Shown here piece after piece: positions 7,339 through 11,757 of a stretch of 11,757 bases of DNA (positions within the stretch are counted from its first letter, which is position 1; every line of letters starts with the position of its first letter). Below the pieces are notes generated by a model, which did no database searches, was not told the origin of the DNA, and saw nothing but the letters and a program-made list of their open reading frames with translations. The position numbers and the translations under genes were made by a program. The stretch spans positions 1 through 11,757 of the forward strand of contig CAMLMQ010000082.1 in NCBI GenBank assembly GCA_946481135.1, in the 5' to 3' direction. The DNA is from an uncultured Microbacteriaceae bacterium. Its GTDB lineage: Bacteria > Actinomycetota > Actinomycetes > Actinomycetales > Microbacteriaceae.

Positions 7339-8828
7339 GATCGCGGCGGCCGCTCGACCGTCCACTCGAGCTCGCCGAGCGGGTCGTCGTCGGCGGCGGC
7401 CACCTGACTCGAGGTGCCCGTCGCCTGGGCGAGGGTCGAGAGGAAGCTGCGCGACCAGTGGCCCACGTCGTTCTCGCGCACGCGGCGGCGCAACTGCCGC
7501 ATCCGCTTGCGCCGCTCGGAGCGCGTCATCTCGACGGCCTGCATGATCGCATCCTTCAGCCCGTCGATGTCGTGCGGGTTGATGCGCAGCGACGTCTTCA
7601 GCTCGTCGGCCGCCCCCGCGAACTCCGAGAGCACGAGCACGCCGTCCTCGTCGTAGCGCGCCGCGACGTACTCCTTCGCGACGAGGTTCATGCCGTCGCG
7701 CAGAGCCGTGACGAGCATGACGTCGGCGGCGAGGTAGAGCGCCGCCATCTCCTCGCGCGGGAACCCGTGGTGGAGGTAGTTGACGGCCTGGTGGCCGATC
7801 GTGCCGAAGTCGCCGTTGATGCGCCCGACGGTGAGTTCGATCTCGTCGCGGAGGTGTCGGTACGACTCGACGCGCTCCCGGCTGGGGCTCGCCACCTGCA
7901 CGAGCGTGACGTCCTCGACCCGCAGCCGGCCGTCTTCGAGCAGTTCGCCGAACGCCTTGAGGCGGTGCGCGATGCCTTTCGTGTAGTCGAGACGGTCGAC
8001 TCCGAGGATGACGGTGCGCGGGTTGCCGAGGTCGGCCCGGATCTGCTGGGCTCGCGCCTGCACCGCGGGCGACCGCGCGAGCTGCTCGAAACCGGCGACG
8101 TCGATCGAGATGGGGAAGGGCCGCGCGATGACGCTCCGCGTCGGCCGGCCGTCGCGACCCGGCACCTCGATCACGGGGCTCTTCGTCGTGTAGCCCAGGA
8201 GCCGCCGCACGGCGCGCGAGAAGTTGCCGGCATCGGCGACCCGCTGGAACCCGATCACGTCCGCGCCGAGCAGCCCCTCGACGATCTGCGTGCGCCACGG
8301 CAGCTGCGAGTAGAGCCCGTAGGCGGGGAACGGGATGTGGTTGAAGAACCCGATCACGAGGTCGGGCCGCAGCTCCCGCAGCATCCGCGGGACGAGCTGC
8401 AGCTGGTAGTCCTGCACCCACACGGTCGCGCCGTCGTCCGCGATCGCGGCGGTGGCATCCGCGAACCGCTGGTTGACGGCGACGTAGGCGTCCCACCATT
8501 GCCGGTGGTACGTCGCCGGCACGATCACGTCGTGGTAGAGCGGCCAGATCGTGTCGTTGCTGAACCCCTCGTAGTAGTCCTCGACGTCGGCGGCGGAGAG
8601 CTCGAGCGGCACGATGCGGATGCCGTCGTTGTCGAAGGGGTCGACGTGCTCGTCGGGCTGTCCGATCCATCCGACCCAGGCGCCCTCGGCGCGGCGCATG
8701 ACGGGTTCGAGCGCCGTGACCAGACCGCCCGGGGACTGCTTCCAGGACGCGGAGCCGTCGTCGGCGACCACGCGATCGACCGGGAGGCGATTGGAGACGA
8801 CGACGAAGTCATAGCGTTCGTCGGTCAC
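7335..8828 (-). CDS. otsA: Trehalose-6-phosphate synthase
   Basis: Glycosyltransferase family 20 enzyme that joins a nucleotide-activated glucose (UDP- or, in many actinobacteria, also ADP- or GDP-glucose) to glucose 6-phosphate. It is 497 residues long, normal for the family. The E. coli OtsA active-site positions map cleanly: R14 (SNRLP), the GG pair of SPGGL (34-35), Y86 and W95, D140 (WVQDYQL), H164 (HIPFP), R279 and K284 (GVDRLDYTKG), D378 (LRDGMNLV) and E386 (KEY). One local oddity is N163 just before the HIPFP motif, where Leu is usual in E. coli-type enzymes. The start is a GTG with a TANNNT box 6 bp upstream, so the mRNA may be leaderless. It is the first gene of otsA-otsB and is divergent from the TIM-barrel gene. 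Confidence 0.97.
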   Translation of the reverse strand: MTDERYDFVVVSNRLPVDRVVADDGSASWKQSPGGLVTALEPVMRRAEGAWVGWIGQPDEHVDPFDNDGIRIVPLELSAADVEDYYEGFSNDTIWPLYHDVIVPATYHRQWWDAYVAVNQRFADATAAIADDGATVWVQDYQLQLVPRMLRELRPDLVIGFFNHIPFPAYGLYSQLPWRTQIVEGLLGADVIGFQRVADAGNFSRAVRRLLGYTTKSPVIEVPGRDGRPTRSVIARPFPISIDVAGFEQLARSPAVQARAQQIRADLGNPRTVILGVDRLDYTKGIAHRLKAFGELLEDGRLRVEDVTLVQVASPSRERVESYRHLRDEIELTVGRINGDFGTIGHQAVNYLHHGFPREEMAALYLAADVMLVTALRDGMNLVAKEYVAARYDEDGVLVLSEFAGAADELKTSLRINPHDIDGLKDAIMQAVEMTRSERRKRMRQLRRRVRENDVGHWSRSFLSTLAQATGTSSQVAAADDDPLGELEWTVERPPRS

Positions 8829-8834
8829 CCTTCG

Positions 8835-8840
8835 ACCGTA
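8835..8840 (-). promoter_or_regulatory. -10 box placing otsA transcription start at its GTG
   Basis: On the minus strand: TACGGT, six bases (CGAAGG), then the GTG start of otsA. With a -10 hexamer ending 6 bases before the start codon, transcription would begin at or next to the G of GTG, giving a leaderless mRNA. This arrangement is known to be common in actinobacteria. No clear -35 is visible. A purine-rich GAAGG touches the start codon but is too close to act as a normal Shine-Dalgarno. Confidence 0.55.
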
Positions 8841-8858
8841 GCAGGGCGCCTTTTCGGG

Positions 8859-8913
8859 CCGATCGGGTTGGCGCTTCGGCTCCGAATCGGGTACTGATAT
8901 CGAGTTCGCGAAC
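8859..8913. promoter_or_regulatory. Cluster of short palindromes in the divergent otsA / TIM-barrel promoter region
   Basis: Seen between the two divergent start regions: CCGATCGG (8859-8866, perfect), TTCGG-CT-CCGAA (8875-8886), CCGA-A-TCGG (8882-8890), GATATC (8896-8901) and GTTCGCGAAC (8904-8913, a perfect 10-mer that extends to 14 of 16 symmetric positions at 8901-8916). The two CCGA/TCGG dyads start 23 bp apart. These are candidate operator sites controlling one or both genes. No known regulator box was recognised, and CG-rich DNA produces such words easily. Confidence 0.3.
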
Positions 8914-8941
8914 GCGTCACACGCCCGACACGTCTCGAGGT

Positions 8942-8947
8942 TAGGTT
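8942..8947 (+). promoter_or_regulatory. Possible -10 box of the TIM-barrel gene
   Basis: TAGGTT ends 9 bases before the ATG at 8957, so transcription would start within about three bases of the start codon. There is no clear -35 and no real Shine-Dalgarno before the ATG, which fits a leaderless or nearly leaderless transcript. Confidence 0.4.
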
Positions 8948-8956
8948 GGACGGCAA

Positions 8957-9856
8957 ATGATCGCCATCGGCATGAGCACGTCGTGCAACTTCCCCATGGG
9001 GGTCGAGCAGTCGTTCCGTCTCGCCCGGCAGGCGGGGTACGACGGGGTCGAGGTCATGATCACGACCGACCCGGTCACGCGGGATGCCGACGCCCTGCGC
9101 CGCCTCTCCGACCGCTACTCGCTTCCGATCCTCTCGGTGCACGCGCCGTCGCTGTTCCTCACCCAGTTCGTGTGGGGCCGGGATGCGCAGGTCAAGCTCG
9201 AGCGGTCGGCGCAGCTCGCGCACGACGTCGGCGCCTCGGCGGTGGTCGTGCATCCGCCGTTCCGCTGGGAGGCGAACTACGCGCGCAACTTCGAGCGGAT
9301 CGTGCGGCAGACGGCCGGCGACTCGGGCGTCGAGATCTGTGTCGAGAACATGTTCCCGTGGAAGGTGGGCCACAAGAACCTCAAGGCCTACGCCCCGAGT
9401 CCCGACCCGCTCGACCTCGACGTCGACGCGATGACGCTCGACTTCTCGCACGCGTCGCTCACGGGCCGCGATTCGCTCGAGTACGCGATGGCGATGGGCG
9501 ACCGGCTGCGCCACATCCACCTCTGCGACGGCAAGAGGAGCGTGCACGACGGCAACCTCAAGGACGAGCACCTCCTCCCCGGGCGCGGCACCGAGCCGGT
9601 CGCCGAGGTGCTGCAGCTGCTCGCCGAGAACGGGTTCACGGGGCACGTCGTCGCCGAGGTGGGCCTGCACCACGTGCGCAACCCGCGGGTGCGGATGGAG
9701 GCGCTCGTCGAGACCGTCGCGTTCGCCCGCGAGCACCTCGGCCAGCAGCACGCGACGCGCGACCCGCTCGCCGTGGGCACCGGCGGTCCGGCGATCAACC
9801 GCCGCAGCGTGCGCCGGGCGCGCAAGTCCGCGCGATCCGAAGGCGCTTCGTCCTGA
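8957..9856 (+). CDS. Sugar phosphate isomerase/epimerase-like TIM-barrel protein
   Basis: A 299-residue protein of the xylose-isomerase-like/AP-endonuclease-2 TIM-barrel superfamily. Seen: likely metal ligands and barrel-strand motifs in order: E32 (YDGVEVM), H62 (SVHAPS), H99 (VVHPPF), E130 (CVENMF), D162 and H165 (LDFSHA), H188 and D191 (HIHLCDG), H205 (DEHLLPGRG) and E234 (VVAEVG). Known: members use one or two divalent metals to isomerise or epimerise sugars, or to cleave AP sites. The substrate cannot be deduced here and there is no sugar-catabolic neighbour on this strand. The last 20 residues form a basic Arg/Lys/Ser tail outside the barrel. Start ATG at 8957 with no Shine-Dalgarno but a TANNNT box nearby. 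The next gene begins 49 bp downstream and seems to have its own promoter. Confidence 0.9.
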   Translation: MIAIGMSTSCNFPMGVEQSFRLARQAGYDGVEVMITTDPVTRDADALRRLSDRYSLPILSVHAPSLFLTQFVWGRDAQVKLERSAQLAHDVGASAVVVHPPFRWEANYARNFERIVRQTAGDSGVEICVENMFPWKVGHKNLKAYAPSPDPLDLDVDAMTLDFSHASLTGRDSLEYAMAMGDRLRHIHLCDGKRSVHDGNLKDEHLLPGRGTEPVAEVLQLLAENGFTGHVVAEVGLHHVRNPRVRMEALVETVAFAREHLGQQHATRDPLAVGTGGPAINRRSVRRARKSARSEGASS

Positions 9857-9893
9857 GGAGTCAACCCGGGTGTCGCGGCGCGGCAGCCCCCGG

Positions 9894-9899
9894 TAGCGT
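9894..9899 (+). promoter_or_regulatory. -10 box placing transcription start at the GTG of the 63-residue membrane protein
   Basis: TAGCGT, then six bases (GGGGCC), then GTG at 9906. The spacing is identical to that seen at otsA and again predicts a leaderless transcript. There is no purine-rich Shine-Dalgarno at a useful distance and no clear -35. It suggests the two small membrane genes form their own unit, separate from the TIM-barrel gene. Confidence 0.5.
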
Positions 9900-9905
9900 G
9901 GGGCC

Positions 9906-10097
9906 GTGCGCAAGTTCCTGTTCAACTTCAACGTCCTGAGTACGCTCTTCGGCGCCGTGGGGCTCGCCAAGACCACGTCGCAGGGCCCGCGGGACTGGCG
10001 CCTCATCCTGATGTGGGTCGCGTGGGGTCTGAACCTCGCGATCGCCATCGGAACGGTGGCGGAGGCCGCCAAGAACGACGAACTGGAGGAATGGTGA
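9906..10097 (+). CDS. Small membrane protein of unknown function (63 residues)
   Basis: Not recognised as a named family. Seen: a positively charged N-terminus (MRKF), a first moderately hydrophobic stretch at about residues 8-20 (VLSTLFGAVGLAK), a polar GPRDWR segment (27-32), one clear membrane helix at about 31-52 rich in Trp, Leu, Ile and Ala, and an acidic end (KNDELEEW). One or two membrane passes are possible. GTG start at 9906, supported by the TANNNT box 6 bp upstream. Its TGA stop is shared with the next start (TGATG, 10095-10099), so the two products are probably made together and may interact. High-GC codon use matches the neighbours, which supports a real gene despite the small size. 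Confidence 0.72.
   Translation: MRKFLFNFNVLSTLFGAVGLAKTTSQGPRDWRLILMWVAWGLNLAIAIGTVAEAAKNDELEEW
10085..10090 (+). promoter_or_regulatory. Ribosome binding site deciding the start of the next small membrane gene
   Basis: GGAGGA lies 6 bp before the ATG at 10097 but touches the ATG at 10091. Of the three in-frame start codons in a row (ATG 10091, GTG 10094, ATG 10097) the last therefore has proper spacing and also overlaps the upstream stop as TGATG. Confidence 0.7.
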
Positions 10098-10441
10098 TGG
10101 ATTTCGACGGACCCGGCTTCGGGTGGGGTTTCGGCTGGTTCTGGCAGATCGGCTCGTTCCTCTTCGGGCTGCTGCTCTTCGCGGCGGTCGTGCTCGTGCT
10201 CGTGCTGCTCGTGCGCTACCTGCTCGTCGCGACGAAGGCGCACCAGCTCTACCTCGACACGCACCGCCCGGCGCGCCCCGCGACGCCGCAGTCCGCCCCG
10301 GAACCGGCACCCGCTCCGGCCCACGCGGCCGCGCCCGCTCCCACGGTCACCCCGACGTCGGGCGACCCCACGCCGCCCGACGTGCCGACGACCGCGAAGA
10401 CCCCGCGAACCCGCACCCCGAAGACCCCGCCCACGAGTTAG
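10097..10441 (+). CDS. Small single-pass membrane protein with Pro/Ala/Thr-rich tail
   Basis: Not recognised; 114 residues from the chosen ATG. Seen: an N-terminal aromatic and glycine-rich segment (FGWGFGWFWQIG, about 8-19), one long very hydrophobic helix (about 20-46) that ends in positively charged residues, a short HQLYLDTHRPARP region (49-61), and a low-complexity tail of Pro, Ala and Thr with basic residues at the very end (about 62-114). The most likely topology has the tail in the cytosol, judged from the positive charges following the helix, but this is inference. It overlaps the upstream small membrane gene by TGATG and has a good Shine-Dalgarno. A long inverted repeat follows the stop by 14 bp. 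Function unknown. Confidence 0.75.
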   Translation: MDFDGPGFGWGFGWFWQIGSFLFGLLLFAAVVLVLVLLVRYLLVATKAHQLYLDTHRPARPATPQSAPEPAPAPAHAAAPAPTVTPTSGDPTPPDVPTTAKTPRTRTPKTPPTS

Positions 10442-10455
10442 GCGCCCTTCCCCTG

Positions 10456-10514
10456 CCGAGGGGTCGCGATTCGGGGGTATGCGGCGCGCAGAGCCCCGGA
10501 ATGCGACCCCTCGG
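10456..10514. terminator. Long inverted repeat between convergent genes, likely bidirectional terminator
   Basis: A perfect 12-bp arm CCGAGGGGTCGC (10456-10467) pairs with GCGACCCCTCGG (10503-10514). After a one-base bulge on each side of the next step, the stem continues inwards with ATTC/GAAT and GGGG/CCCC, about 20 bp in all, leaving a loop of about 17 bases. It sits between a plus-strand gene ending at 10441 and a minus-strand gene ending at 10532. There is no T-tract on either strand. Position and stability favour transcription termination or RNA end protection in both directions; a dispersed intergenic repeat is an alternative. Confidence 0.6.
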
Positions 10515-10531
10515 CTGGAGGAATACCGCGA

Positions 10532-11254
10532 TCAGGCGAGGAATCCCCGCAGGAGCATCGTCGAGGCTTCGAGGTGCTCGCGCATCGCCTCCGCGGCGCC
10601 CTCCTCGTTGCCCGCGAGGATCGCGAACACGATCGCCTCGTGCTGACGGTTCGAGTGCTCGATCGCACGTGCGAGCAGCGGGAACGTGTCGAGCAGCTCG
10701 TTGACGCGCGAGCGGTTGTCGGCGAGCAGCGTCACGAGAGACGGGATGCCGACGATCTCGCCGAAGGCGAGGTGCAGCCGCGAGTCGAGCCGGCGGTAGT
10801 CCTCCGGCGCGGCCGCCTGCACCTCGCCGAGGCGGGTCCAGAGCAGTGCCCGCTCGTCGGCCCCGAGGCTGCGGCTCGCGGCCGCGCGCACGGCGCCGAG
10901 CTCGAGCACCTCCCGCAGGCCGAGCAGATCCTCGACCTCGGCCGGCGTCGGCATGACGCTCGGCGCGGTCGGCGGCGGGGGCAGCGGGTCGGCGACGAAC
11001 GTGCCGCCGTAGCGTCCGCGCCGGGGCACGAGGTAGCCGGCGTCGCTCAGTTCGCGGATGGCCTCCCGCACGGTGTCGCGCGAGACCGAGAAGCGTGCCG
11101 CGAGGTCGCGCTCCGACGGAAGTGCCCGCCCCGGCGGCACGATGCCGAGGCGGATCGACTGCATGAGCCGTCCCACGGTGTCTTCGAGGGAGTTGCCGCT
11201 GCGCACAGGGCGGAACACCGCCTCGTCGACGAGCGAGACCGGCTCCCCCGTCAC
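10532..11254 (-). CDS. GntR-family transcriptional regulator, FadR/FCD type
   Basis: A 240-residue DNA-binding regulator. Seen: an N-terminal winged helix-turn-helix at about residues 22-87, with the GntR core PPGRALPSERDLAARFSVSR then DTVREAIRELSDAGYL and the wing RRGRYGGTFV. A Pro-rich linker (90-104) follows, then an all-helical FCD effector domain at about 106-235. The metal-binding quartet of FCD domains is intact: D157 and H161 (LDSRLHLAF), H205 (RQHEAIV) and H227 (REHLEAS). Known: such proteins usually repress catabolic operons and are released by small organic acids or related metabolites. The GTG start overlaps the stop of the upstream dehydrogenase gene as GTGA (11251-11254), with no Shine-Dalgarno, so the two are probably co-transcribed and the regulator probably controls that operon. 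Effector unknown. Confidence 0.93.
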   Translation of the reverse strand: MTGEPVSLVDEAVFRPVRSGNSLEDTVGRLMQSIRLGIVPPGRALPSERDLAARFSVSRDTVREAIRELSDAGYLVPRRGRYGGTFVADPLPPPPTAPSVMPTPAEVEDLLGLREVLELGAVRAAASRSLGADERALLWTRLGEVQAAAPEDYRRLDSRLHLAFGEIVGIPSLVTLLADNRSRVNELLDTFPLLARAIEHSNRQHEAIVFAILAGNEEGAAEAMREHLEASTMLLRGFLA

Positions 11255-11757
11255 AGCGGCGTCACGTACGCGGCACTGATGCCGCCGTCGACGAGGAACG
11301 TGGAGGCCGTGATGAACGACGCGTCGTCGCTCGCGAGGAAGGCGACTGCGGCCGCGAGCTCCTCGGGTTCGGCGAAGCGGCCGACGGGCACGTGCACGAG
11401 TCGCCGGGCGGCCCGCTCGGGATCCTTCGCGAACAGCTCCTTGAGCAGCGGCGTGTTGACGGGGCCGGGGCACAGCGCGTTCACGCGGATGCCCTGGCGC
11501 GCGAACTGCACGCCGAGTTCGCGCGTCATCGCGAGCACACCGCCCTTGGATGCCGTGTAGCTGATCTGACTCGTCGCCGATCCGAGCACGGCGACGAACG
11601 ACGCCGTGTTGATGATCGACCCCGAGCCCTGCGGCACCATGTGACGCAGGGCCGCCCGCGAGCACAGGTAGACGCTCGTGAGGTTGACGAGTTGCACGCG
11701 GTCCCAGGCATCCAGCTCGGTCGTCTCGATCGAGTCGTCGTCGGCGGGCGAGATGCC
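11251..11757 (-). CDS. Short-chain dehydrogenase/reductase, C-terminal two thirds (runs off right edge)
   Basis: 168 residues are visible; about 85-90 N-terminal residues, including the TGxxxGxG cofactor loop, lie beyond the window. Seen (numbered from the edge): the conserved helix asparagine N25 in VQLVNLTSVYL, the catalytic serine S53 in IINTASFVAV, and Y67 and K71 of YTASK. Downstream are IRVNALCPGPVNTPLL and the C-terminal pattern EELAAAVAFLASDDASFITASTFLVDGG (overlapping segments near 130-160), typical of classical FabG/glucose-1-dehydrogenase-like SDRs. Known: NAD(P)-dependent oxidoreductases, usually tetrameric and cytosolic. The substrate is not deducible. It lies immediately upstream of, and overlaps, the GntR regulator gene. 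Actinobacterial operons that pair such SDRs with FadR regulators serve sugar-acid or amine catabolism; this is only context. Confidence 0.93.
   Translation of the reverse strand, partial: GISPADDDSIETTELDAWDRVQLVNLTSVYLCSRAALRHMVPQGSGSIINTASFVAVLGSATSQISYTASKGGVLAMTRELGVQFARQGIRVNALCPGPVNTPLLKELFAKDPERAARRLVHVPVGRFAEPEELAAAVAFLASDDASFITASTFLVDGGISAAYVTPL

Noticed and set aside
3796..7407. A 1203-codon open frame on the plus strand opposite mnhA and otsB
   Set aside because: Its product is a low-complexity mix of Arg, Asp, Glu, Gly and His with no domains. It runs antisense to two well-recognised genes and crosses their intergenic gap. It is an expected antisense shadow in GC-rich DNA.
6526..8670. 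Reading otsB as a 714-residue protein with a long N-terminal domain, or as an OtsA-OtsB fusion
   Set aside because: The upstream part of the frame is an Arg-rich shadow of otsA. OtsA is complete in another frame and ends in a GTGA overlap that gives a normal 270-residue OtsB.
7173..8897. A 574-codon plus-strand open frame opposite otsB/otsA
   Set aside because: Composition is Arg/Asp/Val/Glu-rich without recognisable motifs, and it covers the otsA and otsB genes, which carry every catalytic residue expected. It is a shadow frame.
8901..8916. The GTTCGCGAAC palindrome as a LexA (SOS) box
   Set aside because: The actinobacterial SOS box has GAAC ... GTTC with a spacer between the arms. Here the arms are in the opposite order, GTTC then GAAC, so it does not match.
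8825..10324. A 499-codon minus-strand open frame opposite the TIM-barrel and small membrane genes
   Set aside because: No domain signature, and it spans an intergenic region and several genes that have good motifs or start signals on the plus strand. It is a shadow frame.
11255..11665. An N-terminal extension of the GntR regulator (377-residue version)
   Set aside because: The extra residues are an Arg-rich shadow of the dehydrogenase gene. The GTG at 11254 gives a normal FadR-type length and a GTGA overlap.
1..11757. CRISPR arrays, tRNA or rRNA genes, insertion sequences, attachment sites, phage genes
   Set aside because: I saw no spaced direct repeats, transposase or integrase motifs, or RNA gene signatures on either strand. 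Coding density and codon use are uniform, so nothing suggests recent transfer.

Overview
The window is high-GC DNA (roughly 70% by eye). It has tightly packed genes, many GTG starts, GTGA/ATGA stop-start overlaps and several start codons placed just downstream of a TANNNT box. This points to an actinobacterium. The gene content and the small membrane proteins look most like Microbacteriaceae (Micrococcales), which is inferred from resemblance and not proven.

Layout. (1) 1-6381, minus strand: a complete Mrp-type (Mnh) monovalent cation/proton antiporter operon, read right to left as mnhA(B), C, D, E, F, G. Subunits A and B are fused into one 961-residue protein, so seven subunits come from six genes. 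Every junction is an overlap of 4 or 8 bp. Four bp after mnhG comes the N-terminal 56 residues of an aldo/keto reductase that runs off the left edge, probably the last gene of the same transcript. (2) 6382-6525: intergenic region with a strong Shine-Dalgarno, a possible -10 box and leader hairpin for mnhA, and a possible hairpin terminator after otsB. (3) 6526-8828, minus strand: otsB and otsA, the two-step trehalose synthesis pathway, overlapping by GTGA. (4) 8829-8956: divergent promoter region rich in short palindromes. (5) 8957-10441, plus strand: a xylose-isomerase-like TIM-barrel protein, then two small membrane proteins of unknown function translationally linked by TGATG. (6) 10442-10531: a long inverted repeat between convergent genes, a likely two-way terminator. 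(7) 10532-11757, minus strand: a FadR-type GntR regulator overlapping the end of a short-chain dehydrogenase that runs off the right edge.

How the genes work together. The Mrp complex exports Na+ (or other monovalent cations) in exchange for protons. OtsA/OtsB make the compatible solute trehalose. Together they form a plausible salt and osmotic stress neighbourhood, although they look like separate transcription units. The GntR-SDR pair is probably a locally regulated catabolic operon whose substrate genes lie to the right.

I did not find a convincing previously undescribed system. The least explained parts are the two-gene small membrane protein cassette (9906-10441), the long inverted repeat (10456-10514) and the palindrome-rich divergent region. 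All functional calls come from reading motifs, with no database search.
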